From Sulfidibacter corallicola (lineage in GTDB: Bacteria; Acidobacteriota; Holophagae; Acanthopleuribacterales; Acanthopleuribacteraceae), in assembly GCF_017498545.1 (NCBI RefSeq), contig NZ_CP071793.1, positions 3,534,001-3,598,000 on the forward strand: 64,000 bases of DNA, written 5' to 3'. Below the pieces are notes generated by a model. It worked only from the letters and a program-made list of their open reading frames with translations, made no database searches and was not told the origin of the DNA. The position numbers were made by a program, and so were the translations under genes. Of the stretch, positions 27,689 through 37,600 are shown one piece after another (position 1 is the first letter of the stretch; each line of letters begins with the position of its first letter).

Positions 27689-29488
27689 TCAGGCTTCCAG
27701 GTAGTACAACAAGTCGGCGAGCTGATCGGCCAATGCCTCCAGTTGGGCGTTCTGGGCCCCCTCGCGCGCATCCCGGATGCCCGCCAACAAAGCGTGCAGG
27801 TCTTCGGCATCTTCGCGGCTGACGCGCTTGAACAGCGACCCGGCACGCGTAACCAGCCCCTCCAAGCGCGCCATGAGTACGACATCTTCGGCGGTCACTT
27901 CGCGCGACTCCGAAGCCTCTTCCTCCGAATTCCCACCGGAACGGAAAAGCGCTTCGATGCGCTCGCGCGCGGCGGCCAATTCATCGGGCTCGTACCGCGA
28001 CATGGTGTTCTTGATCAACAGGGTTCGCTGGGTTCCCGTGCCCTTCTCCGTGGCGGTCACTTCCAAAATGCCGTCGCAATCCAGGGAAAGCTGTACGGTG
28101 ATCAGGTTCCCGGCGGGGTGTTGCGACAACCCCGTCACGGTGAAGTCGCCGATCAGGATGTTCTCGCGTACGTCCGGGCTCTCGCCCTGATAGATCTTGA
28201 TCTCCACCTCTTCCTGGTTGTCCCGCACGGTGCAGAACACTTCGGACTTGGTCACGGGAATCGGCGTATTCTTGCGGATGATCGGTGCGAAATAATGGAC
28301 ATCGCCGCCTTCGGCGTTCTGGGTCTCGGCTTGGATCGCATTGGTGCCGAAGGTATAGGGTGTCACGTCCAGCAACACCGCGCGGGCATCCACACCGGCA
28401 AGCACGCCGGCTTGGATCGCGGCCCCCAGCGCCACACATAGATCGGGGTGCACCTCCGCCCGTGGCTGCATCCCAAACGTCTCTTCCAGGCGTCGCTGAA
28501 TCAACGGCGTGCGGGTAGCGCCGCCCACCAACAGGATCTCCTCGATATCGGTGACCTTCAACGCCGCGTCGGACAAGGCCGTGTGAACCGCGGCCAGGGT
28601 TTCTTCGACCTCTTCGGAGATCATCGCGTCGAATTGGCCGCGCGACAATTCGACGCGAAGGTTGATCGGCTGGCCGTCCCGCTCACCCAGGTAGGCTTCC
28701 TCGATCACGGCGAACGGATGGTCCGAGAGGTGGTGTTTCGCGGTTTCCGCGGCACGCCACAACCGAGCCATCGCTTTCAGGTCGCTCCGCACATCGCAGC
28801 TCCGCTGTTCGCGAAGGTACCGAAGCAAGTACTCCACGATCTTGCGATCGAAATCGTCGCCACCCAACCGGTTGTTGCCGTGGCTGGACACGACCTCGAT
28901 GACGTCGCCCTGGATGTCGACGACCGAAACGTCAAAGGTGCCACCGCCCAAATCGTAAACCAAAATTTTGCGTGCCCCTTCATGACCGGCCTCGTAGGCC
29001 AGCGCGGCCGCGGTGGGCTCGTGAATCATGCGCACGACCTCCAAACCCGCCAGTTCTCCGGCCTCGAAGGTCGCCTGGCGTTGGGCATTGGAGAAAAAGG
29101 CCGGAACGGTGATGACCGCTTTGCGCAAGGGTTGGCCGAGTTGATCCTCGGCGTTCATCTTTAACTGCCGCAAGATGACCGCGGCGATTTCGCTGGGTCG
29201 GAATTCCTTTTCACCCAGCAGGATGCGTTCACGGCTGCCCATCCGCCGCTTGATGGATTTGATGGTGCGCTCGGGAAAGGCGATCCATTGATTGCGGGCG
29301 GGCTCACCCACGAGCAATTGGCCGCGCTCGTCGATACCGACCACCGACGGCAGGATGAGCGGCTCTCCCAGAATCTGCGGTTGCCCTTCCTCGAACACGG
29401 CGATTTCCGAATTGGTCGTGCCAAAATCGATGCCCACGACCAATTCACGGGCCTCGGTTCGCTTTCCTGTTTCATGCGGCTCCGTCAT
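27689..29488 (-). CDS. Hsp70-family chaperone (DnaK-like, accessory)
   Basis: A 599-residue Hsp70. The ATPase domain has VVGIDFGTTNSEIAVFE, VITVPAFFSNAQRQAT, IHEPTAAALAYE, VYDLGGGTFDVSVVD and LLVGGATRTPLIQRRLEE. The substrate-binding part begins LLDVTPYTFGTNAI. The lid is shorter and more divergent than in housekeeping DnaK and there is no EEVD-like or long disordered tail; the last residues are LADLLYYLEA. Its start overlaps the end of the GrpE-like gene by 17 bases, showing tight coupling. Its partners, a TPR protein, a J-like protein and a GrpE-like factor, make this a self-contained second Hsp70 system. Confidence 0.94.
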   Translation of the reverse strand: MTEPHETGKRTEARELVVGIDFGTTNSEIAVFEEGQPQILGEPLILPSVVGIDERGQLLVGEPARNQWIAFPERTIKSIKRRMGSRERILLGEKEFRPSEIAAVILRQLKMNAEDQLGQPLRKAVITVPAFFSNAQRQATFEAGELAGLEVVRMIHEPTAAALAYEAGHEGARKILVYDLGGGTFDVSVVDIQGDVIEVVSSHGNNRLGGDDFDRKIVEYLLRYLREQRSCDVRSDLKAMARLWRAAETAKHHLSDHPFAVIEEAYLGERDGQPINLRVELSRGQFDAMISEEVEETLAAVHTALSDAALKVTDIEEILLVGGATRTPLIQRRLEETFGMQPRAEVHPDLCVALGAAIQAGVLAGVDARAVLLDVTPYTFGTNAIQAETQNAEGGDVHYFAPIIRKNTPIPVTKSEVFCTVRDNQEEVEIKIYQGESPDVRENILIGDFTVTGLSQHPAGNLITVQLSLDCDGILEVTATEKGTGTQRTLLIKNTMSRYEPDELAAARERIEALFRSGGNSEEEASESREVTAEDVVLMARLEGLVTRAGSLFKRVSREDAEDLHALLAGIRDAREGAQNAQLEALADQLADLLYYLEA

Positions 29489-30170
29489 CGTCGGGCACCT
29501 CCTCCAGTCGATTGACGCGAACTTCGGCCGGACGCAGCACCGATTCGCCCAGCAAATACCCGCGCCGAAGCTCCACCAAAACCACCGCCTCCTCGCGCTC
29601 GGGCTCGCGACCCACTTCGGCGGCGCGCATCGTTTGCGGGTCGAAGGGCTGACCCTCGACCGACATCGCGGTCACCTTTTGGGCGGACAGAATCTGATCC
29701 AGACGGTGGACGATCAAGCCGCGCCCCTCCGCGAACCCGGCGAGCTGCTTGGCTTCGTTCGTAAAAAAGCGACTCATGGCGCTGGGCCGCACCGACATCA
29801 GGTTTTCGTGTTCGCGTGCCAAGAGGTCTCGCAACTCCAACATTTCCAAGAGCAAAGGACGGTGTCGCGCGGATTCCTCGGCAGTGGCGAGTCGTCGCAA
29901 AACGGATTCGTGTTCACGGCGTTCTTCCTTGGCTTCCTTCTGTTGCTGTTCCACGATCGTGAAGCCCTCGCGAAACAGGTCCAGCGCCTCCTTGAACTGC
30001 CTCGCCTCCAGTTTCACCTCGGTCTTGAGTTGAACCAACTCGCCAAGTAACTGAAACAAATCCACATCCTGAGCTTGGGGAGGTGTGTCTTTGTTTTCCA
30101 GGAAGCTGCGAAAACGCGACACCAGATGATCGATGTCCCACTTCTTTTTAGGGTTATCGGTACTTTCCAC
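29472..30170 (-). CDS. GrpE-like nucleotide exchange factor
   Basis: A 232-residue protein started at GTG 30170, which has AAAGGAG about 8 bases upstream. The N-terminal 110 residues are a long charged coiled coil (LVQLKTEVKLEARQFKEAL, QQQKEAKEERREHESVLRR). The C-terminal half carries the GrpE beta-domain signature in altered form: GQPFDPQTMRAAEV, then EEAVVLVELRRGYLLGESVLRPAEVRVNR, matching the GxxFDPxxHEA and GYxxxxxVLRxAxVxV motifs. The conserved His-Glu-Ala is replaced by Met-Arg-Ala. GrpE opens the Hsp70 nucleotide cleft to release ADP. Overlap with the Hsp70 start supports a dedicated pair. Confidence 0.85.
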   Translation of the reverse strand: MESTDNPKKKWDIDHLVSRFRSFLENKDTPPQAQDVDLFQLLGELVQLKTEVKLEARQFKEALDLFREGFTIVEQQQKEAKEERREHESVLRRLATAEESARHRPLLLEMLELRDLLAREHENLMSVRPSAMSRFFTNEAKQLAGFAEGRGLIVHRLDQILSAQKVTAMSVEGQPFDPQTMRAAEVGREPEREEAVVLVELRRGYLLGESVLRPAEVRVNRLEEVPDDDGAA

Positions 30171-30266
30171 GGGGTCGACTCCTTTCTCGAGTAACCGAAG
30201 GTTGTCTGATTGCAGCCTAGGGAATTCGGCACGTTGTCTGGAAACGGGTGGAATCACCCTTTGATT

Positions 30267-30641
30267 TTAACGCTGTTTCTCGCTTTGCGCGCTCGCTTCC
30301 ATCAGTCCTTGGTTCAACAAGTCGTGGAAGGAGGCCCGCGAAAGGCGGCCGGGCTTCACCTCTCGAAACAAGGCTTCGAGAAACAGGTCGACATCGGGCC
30401 GCTGTCGCCGAAAGAGCACGTAGCGGACACGGGCTTCGGCATCGGCGATTTGTTCGTAGGCGCGCCGAAGACGCTGGTAGCCCTCCGGATCCCGGTCCGG
30501 CGTCACGTGCCGAACGCGAGACAGAAAGGCCTCTCGGATGGCTGCATCGTCGGCGTCGGCCGAGACACCCAATAGGGCGAAAGGATCCTCGACGAAAGGC
30601 AACGTCGCGGGATCTCGAAGGTTGCGGGATTCGTCCGTCAT
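30267..30641 (-). CDS. J-domain-like protein lacking the His of the HPD motif
   Basis: A 124-residue protein from ATG 30641, preceded by GGAGG; its ATGA overlaps the stop of the upstream TPR gene. Residues 18-65 read as a J domain: DPFALLGVSADADDAAIREAF, then DRDPEGYQRLRRAYEQIAD. Where J proteins have His-Pro-Asp in the loop, this one has Thr47-Pro48-Asp49, with a His two residues earlier (H45). The HPD His normally is essential for stimulating Hsp70 ATPase. The remaining 55 residues are helical without a zinc finger or C-terminal DnaJ domain. It lies between the TPR and GrpE-like genes in the accessory Hsp70 operon. Confidence 0.82.
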   Translation of the reverse strand: MTDESRNLRDPATLPFVEDPFALLGVSADADDAAIREAFLSRVRHVTPDRDPEGYQRLRRAYEQIADAEARVRYVLFRRQRPDVDLFLEALFREVKPGRLSRASFHDLLNQGLMEASAQSEKQR

Positions 30642-32914
30642 GGCGCCTCCTCCGTATCGCGGGTGTGAGATCCGTTCCAAGATCCGCTGGGTGCCGATGG
30701 AGAAGCCGCGCCGCCGAGTTCGTCGAGGAAGGCCTCGATCTCGTCGGCCAGAGCTTCCCTACCGCTGGACGCGAGATGCCAGGCCGCGTCTTCCAATGCC
30801 GCCAACATGGATTCCGGTAACGGCATCGAGCCATCTTCGGAAAGCGCCCGAGCCAGGAACAGGACGGCCTCCGGCCGCGTGTCGACCATGGAAGCCATCA
30901 TCCCGGCCGAGCGAAACCAACCCAATGCCAAAAGCGATTTGCCCACCGCGATTCGGTCCTCGTCTTCGATATCAAGCCCTTCACAGGTGTGCTGGATCAA
31001 GTCGTGCAGCGCGGCGGGTGGTTCGACGTATCGAAGTGCGATCACGTAGGGACGACACCACGCCAGCAAACGCATCACTTCGGCCGCGGATGGATGCCAT
31101 GACGCGAGCATCTTCAGCCAGATCGACCCCGTTTCCGAAGCCTGGTCGACGAGACCCAATGCGTCCAGAAAGACACATGCGAAGGCGGTCTTGATGGGAG
31201 AATCGCGGACCTCGGATGCGCAAGTCGCCAAACTCCGCTGCAGTTCCGCCCCCTGGTCGCTCGAAACCAGGTAGCGGCATCGAAGCAGCGACACCAACAA
31301 CGGCTCGGCGAAACACAGGGGCTCCACCGCCTCGGCGAGCGACGCCCATGCTTCGCAATCGGCCGCGACCTCCGAGGAACGGTAAAGGTGCAGCGCTGCG
31401 GCCAAGACCTCTTTCCCGGGCTTGGCATCGAGCGGATCCAGTCGCCACAGGTCACCGGCCAGTCTCGTCGCCAGGGTCAAATCTCCGGTTTCCAGGTAGT
31501 GCGTCAATGCCGTGCGATGGAGATCGACGTCGTCGGGATGGTGGCTCAGCGCTTGTTCGGCCCAGTCGGCAAAACGCCGATGTCTTTCCCTTTCCACCGA
31601 ATTCGCCGAACACTGCAGCAACGTCTGCCAGACCCGGCGCTGGGTCGGATCGAGACCGACACTTCGTTCCAGTAGATCAATTGGGTCGAGATCGAAAGAA
31701 CGCACGTCGAAATCCAAGCGTTCCAATTCCAAAGCCAATTCAGCCACGTGATGAAAGACCTGGGCCAGGACGAACCGTTTATCGAGACCGAGACTGACCG
31801 TTTCGCCCTCTACGGTCTCGGCATATCGCAGCCAACACTGAGCCGCAAGAACGCCGTCCCCGGTTTCTTCGGCGTGCAGAGCCCGCAATCGCCATCTTTC
31901 GTCTTGCATCGGTTCGAGACGATCTAGACCGGTCTCGAACTCGGTTTTGGCAAAGGGAAGTTCCCGGCGCAAAAAGTGATCGATGGGGTTCGAGGCCATG
32001 CCGGCGGCCTGCAGGTCGTCGCGAAGGGCGGGCAACCGCTCCACATTGTCATCGGCGTCGTCGGCTCGGAGCGACCAATCCGCGATCCGGGAAGTGAGGT
32101 CGGCAGACACACCCACCAGTTCGGCAAAGGCATTGCGCCCCGCTTTTCCGGCACGCGCCACCTTTCGCAAGGAGACCAGGCCTCGTCGATCACGGGCCGC
32201 GGCGACCCATGTCGCCAGCGGGGCGAACGGCGAACCCGGCGGTACCATCGAGACGAGTTTGCGTGCGGGTGCGGATCCCGCGCCGGGTCTTGCCGCCCGC
32301 AACACCAAAACCAGGTCGCGCAGCCCGGATCGAAACGGGATTTCGGCGAGAGCCTGGTTCATCGCGTCGAAATCGGCCCGAACATAGGAATCCAGAGCGC
32401 GTTCGGCGGCCGACACCCACAATGCAAGGCGACCGTGCATCTCAGGGTCGAGCGGCGGAACTTTACCGATCAATCGCGCCGCCCCCACATAACCTTCGAT
32501 GCGAAAGGATAATTCGGCGGGCAGCTCGGTCCCCAAGCGCCTCACCTGGGCCCAACCCCCAGCCAAGCCTGGCCAATCCCGTTCGGCGAGGGACAGGTTC
32601 AACCTGACGACTGCCGCATCGGTGGCCCAATCTTCGGGGGAGAGTCGCGAAACTTCCCGCCTCGAGGCTTTGAGGGATCCCCGCTCGAGCAAAGAAGTCG
32701 CGTGATGGAGCACCGTTTTTCGGAGACCTTCGCGCCAGGGCGGCTTGTCTTCCCGAGCAAGAAGCTCCTCGAAGGCCAAGGTAGCCGCTTCCCATTCGCG
32801 AGCGGCCAGATGAGCTTCGGCCTTCACTTCCAGCAATCCCGTGGTCAGTCGATTGAATAGAGCCCGCAGTCGTTCCAAACGATTGCGGTCAGGACGTCGA
32901 GGCATGTAGCTCAC
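30638..32914 (-). CDS. Large helical-repeat (TPR-like) protein heading the Hsp70 operon
   Basis: A 758-residue protein, predicted almost entirely alpha-helical, with helix pairs resembling tetratricopeptide repeats: LLEVKAEAHLAAREWEAATLAFEELLA, RRFADWAEQALSHHPDDVDLHRTAL, LTLATRLAGDLWRLDPLDA. The N-terminus MSYMPRRPDRNRLERLRALF is basic. No signal peptide or membrane helix is seen, so it is probably cytoplasmic. Its last four bases (ATGA) overlap the start of the J-like gene. I recognise no named family. A long TPR scaffold co-encoded with Hsp70, GrpE-like and J-like proteins suggests it presents clients or locates the chaperone; this is inference. Confidence 0.78.
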   Translation of the reverse strand: MSYMPRRPDRNRLERLRALFNRLTTGLLEVKAEAHLAAREWEAATLAFEELLAREDKPPWREGLRKTVLHHATSLLERGSLKASRREVSRLSPEDWATDAAVVRLNLSLAERDWPGLAGGWAQVRRLGTELPAELSFRIEGYVGAARLIGKVPPLDPEMHGRLALWVSAAERALDSYVRADFDAMNQALAEIPFRSGLRDLVLVLRAARPGAGSAPARKLVSMVPPGSPFAPLATWVAAARDRRGLVSLRKVARAGKAGRNAFAELVGVSADLTSRIADWSLRADDADDNVERLPALRDDLQAAGMASNPIDHFLRRELPFAKTEFETGLDRLEPMQDERWRLRALHAEETGDGVLAAQCWLRYAETVEGETVSLGLDKRFVLAQVFHHVAELALELERLDFDVRSFDLDPIDLLERSVGLDPTQRRVWQTLLQCSANSVERERHRRFADWAEQALSHHPDDVDLHRTALTHYLETGDLTLATRLAGDLWRLDPLDAKPGKEVLAAALHLYRSSEVAADCEAWASLAEAVEPLCFAEPLLVSLLRCRYLVSSDQGAELQRSLATCASEVRDSPIKTAFACVFLDALGLVDQASETGSIWLKMLASWHPSAAEVMRLLAWCRPYVIALRYVEPPAALHDLIQHTCEGLDIEDEDRIAVGKSLLALGWFRSAGMMASMVDTRPEAVLFLARALSEDGSMPLPESMLAALEDAAWHLASSGREALADEIEAFLDELGGAASPSAPSGSWNGSHTRDTEEAP

Positions 32915-33190
32915 CCGATCAGCCTAAATTCTGCGCGATGGGGATCGCCGAAGCATGACCGAAACTCGGTTTCGATGATTCCCAATCGCGACAGACCGGC
33001 TACATTTTTCCTAAAACAGTGTACTACCCGATCCGCATCAATCAAACCCCAAAGCAGGATTCCCGCAAACAAGCGAGACCTCGCAATTGAACATCGAACG
33101 GACGACCAAGCAGTTGAGGAGGGTCACCGATGATTTTCCTAATGGAACGATATTCGATCGGTTGTCAAAAAAACGCGGGATACACCGGAT

Positions 33191-34357
33191 TCATAGACAA
33201 TTGCCGTAGCTCTTGATCGCCGTCTGTAATTTATTGGCTTCCTCGCGGAGCTCGTTCTTCATGCGGTTCTGCCCGTCCTTCGATGCGGAAGCCCGCGATA
33301 GGGTTTGGGCCACTTGGTTGAGCTCGCGCAGAAACTGGCTCAACTTGGGATGACAGGCCAGGAACCGTTTCAAATTTGCCTGGCTCTGTTCCTCGAACAA
33401 CCCCAAATCGATTTGAGACACCTCACCATAAAGCGAGGTGTGGGTGCCCTGCAAAGAAGCGACCCGGACCCGATTCGATTTGATGCGCGATGCATGACCG
33501 CCGGACGCGCCTTGGAAAAAATCGCGGTAGAGCACCTCGGTCTCTTGCGTCGCGACTTGCAAGTCCGAGAAAAACCGTTCCAGTTTGTGGGCCAGTTGTT
33601 GAGGGTCGGGCTGATTGCTTGCCGGGCCACGGTGATGCGGTTCGAGGGTGACCGTTTGGTCGGCGCTGTTGAGATTCATGACGAAGTGATTGAGGAAGTC
33701 CTGACCCAACAGGCCGATGACCTTGCGGGAATTCAAGGCATCGATGCGCTGGCTGGCGGCGCGAAAGTCGCGGACCCTGGCCCCAGAGAGCGAGATTTCC
33801 TCGAACGACACGAATTCGGCATCGACCGCACGACTGGCGACACCGACCATTTGAAAAGTCTGCCCGGTTCGCTTCGCGTCGACCTCGGCGACGACGCGAG
33901 GTTCGATGACCGTAATCGAAGCGCCCGTATCCAACACGATGTCGTAGGGACCCTTGCCGTTGAGCGTCAAGGGCACGATGATGCTGTTACCCATGCGCCG
34001 ATAACTCAAGGTGATGGGCCCGGAAGGCGCGTCGCGCTTGGCGATCTCTCGATAGGACTCGTTGGTCAATTCGACGGTTGGCCACCTGGGTTTTTTCGGC
34101 TGGTTCGCATTGGCGGCCGCCTCGGCCCTTTCGCGCTCCTTGCGGGCCAACTCCTTCTCCAACTCGGCTTTGGCAGCGGCAGTCTTTTCCCAGTGAATCG
34201 CCGATTCGGGAAGCGAGAAGTGTTGCTCGCCACGATAGATGGTCACGGTGCCGTTGCCTCGCTCCACCTGATCACAACGAATGACTTTACCATTTTTCAA
34301 TACCAGCACCTCGGGAGCGAAGCACCAAAGCAAGAGCCAGAAGCAAAGGCTTGCCAT
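33191..34357 (-). CDS. Secreted retropepsin-like aspartic protease
   Basis: A 388-residue protein from ATG 34357, chosen because it opens with a signal-like MASLCFWLLLWCFAPEVLVL and has AAGGTGGG upstream. A short beta domain (KNGKVIRCDQVERGNGTVTIY) and a charged helical stretch (about residues 50-85) precede the protease domain. The catalytic motif is IVLDTGASITVI, with flap-side and second-motif regions IGLLGQDFLNHFVMNL. That is the single-D-T-G arrangement of bacterial retropepsin-like (TIGR02281/gag-asp) proteins, which work as dimers. The C-terminal 120 residues are helical and unlike the family. It is monocistronic on the - strand and its target is unknown. Confidence 0.82.
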   Translation of the reverse strand: MASLCFWLLLWCFAPEVLVLKNGKVIRCDQVERGNGTVTIYRGEQHFSLPESAIHWEKTAAAKAELEKELARKERERAEAAANANQPKKPRWPTVELTNESYREIAKRDAPSGPITLSYRRMGNSIIVPLTLNGKGPYDIVLDTGASITVIEPRVVAEVDAKRTGQTFQMVGVASRAVDAEFVSFEEISLSGARVRDFRAASQRIDALNSRKVIGLLGQDFLNHFVMNLNSADQTVTLEPHHRGPASNQPDPQQLAHKLERFFSDLQVATQETEVLYRDFFQGASGGHASRIKSNRVRVASLQGTHTSLYGEVSQIDLGLFEEQSQANLKRFLACHPKLSQFLRELNQVAQTLSRASASKDGQNRMKNELREEANKLQTAIKSYGNCL

Positions 34358-34613
34358 ATTTTGCACCCACCTTGACCAGATCAAATGTTTCGAGCCGAGC
34401 CTCGGATGTGATTCTTTCAAATCTCGTCCCAAAGAGATATGTCCGAATACACACAGGAACACAAAGGCGTCGCGGTCGTCCCCGGGAAGGCCCGCGACGG
34501 CGCGTTGCGTTCCCTGGGTTCTATTAATAATGTAGGGCATTCGCCTGCAAAGGCTGTAAAAAGATCGACACCGCGGCTGTTTCTCGAGAAGAGACGCCTC
34601 TCCCGAAAATAAA

Positions 34614-34640
34614 AAAAGCCGGGGACGAGTCCCCGGCCAT
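34614..34640 (-). terminator. Rho-independent terminator of the surface protein gene
   Basis: On the - strand, GCCGGGGAC-TC-GTCCCCGGC forms a 9-bp stem (34618-34637) followed directly by a run of seven T. It lies about 30 bases after the stop of the gene ending at 34668 and so ends its transcript. Confidence 0.88.
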
Positions 34641-34667
34641 TTGTTTTGCAAGGTTGGCTGAAACGAA

Positions 34668-37600
34668 TCAGGCGGTGCGCTTACGTCTCATGAAAGCCAT
34701 GGCGGCGAGCATGAGGATGGAGACGAAGGCGATCATGCCCCACTCACCCAAAGTGGGAACCGTGATCACCGGACCACCGGATGCGTTCAGGATGTCGAAG
34801 GTTCCGGTTACGGTAGCGACGTAGAAGTGGTCTTCGGCACCGGTCACGCCAGGCACGACAATGGTGCCGCTGGCGGGAATGGTGATGCCGGAAGCCAACA
34901 GAATCCAGTTACCCGTATTCGTGGAACCCGTGGTGTTGTAGAGATCGAAGATACAACCGGGAGTACCGGTGACGATCACATCTCCACCGATGGTGACGTC
35001 GATGGTCACCGGACCACAGATGTCGTTGTCCAGGTTGGTGGCCGACACGTCGGCGGTGTCGCCGTCGCCCAGGGCATCGTACGCGGGGTCGCTACTGGAA
35101 GGATCACCCACGATGATGTTGTAGCCGATATCGCCATCGACCACGGGATCGTCCACACCCGTCACCGTCACGGTCTGCGGCGTATTGCCGAGCGTGAAGG
35201 TCAGGGTAGCCTGATCGACGGTACCTTCAGTGGTGTCGTCGGAGGTGATGGGAATGGTGACCGCACTGGTAGGCGTGGCACCGAGGCGAACCTCGAAGGT
35301 GGCCGTAGCGCCGTCCTCGTCGGTGACCAGACCGCTCGTGGGCGTCACGGTAACCGAAGCGGTGTCGTTGTCGCTGTTGGTCACACCCACGGAAGGAACG
35401 GTGAGGTTGTTGAAGGCCGCATCGGTACTGGTGGTGGGGCCGAGATCGATGTTGAAGGCGATGTCGCCATCGTCGAAGTCATCGTCCACACCAGTAACGG
35501 TCACGGTCTGTGCAACGTTCCAGTTGGCATTGGTGAACGTCAGCGTCGCGGAGTCGGGCGTACCTTCGGTGGTGTCGTCCGATACGACCGGAATGGTGAC
35601 GTCCGCGGTCGGCTGGGAATCGAGCACGACGGTAAAGGTGTCGGTTCCACCGGCCTCGGTGACGGTCAGACCCGAGGTGGGATTGACGGTCACACCCGGA
35701 GGCAGGTCGTCGTCGTTGTTGGTCACGCCGACGGAAGGCAGCGTCTGGCCGTTGTAGACGGTGTCGGTACTGGTGGCCGGGCCCAGGTCGATGGTGTAGG
35801 CGATGTCGCCGTCCGGCGCGCCGCCATCCTGAACACCGGTGACCGTCACGGTCTGAGGCGTGCTGAAGTTGAGCGGCGTGAAGGTCAGCGAGGCGAGGTC
35901 GGGCGTCCCTTCGTTGACGTTGCTGGAGACGACGGGAATCGTCACGTCCGCAGTCGGCTCGGAAAGGAGGTTTACCGTGAAGGTATCGGAGCCACCTGCT
36001 TCGGTGGTGACCAGACCGGCAGTCGGGTTCACGTTGAAGCCGAAGGTGTCGTCATCGTTGTTCTGGCAGAGTACATCCACAACGGGCACGCCGTTCCAGA
36101 CCGGATCGGTACTGACGGTGTCGGCCAACAAAATGGAGAAGAGTTGGTTGCCGTCATCGATGGCGTCGTCGACACCGGTCACGGTGACCGTCTGGGCAAC
36201 GTTCCAGTTGGCGTTCGTGAAGGTGAGCGATGCCGTGTCGGCGGTACCTTCGTTGGCATTCTGGGTGCTGACGGCGATGGTTACGTCGTTGGCGGGCATC
36301 GCGTCGAGCACGACCGTGAAGGTATCGGTGGTTCCACCGTCTTCGGTCACGATCAACGGCGTCGCGTTGGGCGTGACGGTCACACCGGCCGAGTCGCCGT
36401 TGTCGTTGTTGACGGCGGTGACGTCGGCAGGATCGAGACCGTCGTAGTTCGTATCGGTACTGCTGGCCGGACGGGTGATGATGGTGTAGTTCACGTTGCC
36501 GTCATCGAGGAAGTCGTCCACACCGGTGATGGTGATGGTTTGCGGCGTATTCCAGTTACCGGAGGTGAAGGTGGCGGAAGCGGGGCCTACCGTACCCTCG
36601 GTGGTATCGTTACTTTCGAAATTGAGCACCACATCGGCGGTGGGCTCGGTGTCGAGCACGACGTCGAAGCTGGAAGTCGTCAAGTTCTCGTCGGTCACCA
36701 ACGGCTCGACAGCGACCGGAGTCACGGTGATACCGGCGGTGTCGTCATCGGTGTTCGTACCGGTGATATCGGCGACGGTTACCCCGTTGTAGCTGGGGTC
36801 CCCACTGGTTGTGGTACCGGTCACGACGGTAAAGGGCGCGTCGCCGTCGTCGATGTCGTCGTCAGCGCCAGTCACGGTCACGTTTTCCGAATAACCAGGG
36901 CCAGTGAGGGTGACACTCACTTGAACCGTAGCTTCGCCGTTGCTGATGCTGAGCGGGATTGTAACGTCCATGGTGGGTGTTCCCGAGGCAAAGATAACAA
37001 AAGTGTCGGTTCCGCCCGCTTCGGTCGTGACCAACCCGGAGTTCGGGTCGACGAAAACCCCGGCAATGCCGTCGATATTCAGGTTGGTGACCGTGACATC
37101 GTCGACGACGAACCCGTCGTAATCGGTATCGGTCGAGGCGCCATCTGCGGTCACGACCGTGTACATGACGTTTCCGTCGTTTCCGTCGCCGGAAGCACCG
37201 GGGGTGACCGTCACGGTTTGTGGGATGTTCCAGTTAGCCGAGGTGAACGTCAAGCTGGCGGGTGCCACGGTACCTTCCGTCACATCGGAAGAAGAGATGC
37301 CGATATCGACATTCGCGGTGGGAGGTGCGTCGAGCACCACATCGAAGGTGGTGGTTGAGCCGTCCTCGGTGGTTTCCAAGGTAGTCGGTGCAACGGTGAC
37401 ACCGGCCAGCAATTCATCCCCTTCGAGGCGGAAGGCCTGATCGTTGTTCTCGGGAGGCGTGGCGGTCACCGCACAGCTCGTAACCCGGTCGCCCCAGGTG
37501 TTGGTGCAGGCGGCGTCGCCCAACAGTTCGAAGTTTTCGAACCAGGCGCTGGGGAAGAGGTCGTCGGTGGAGTTGGCCGAACGCCACAACCACTGACCGG

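Noticed and set aside
34827..37358. An 843-codon open frame on the + strand opposite the surface protein gene
   Set aside because: It follows the repeat period of the real - strand gene, has no recognisable domain, is extremely Gly/Val/Arg-rich, and ends where the repeats end. The - strand frame has a signal peptide, modules, a sorting tail and a terminator.
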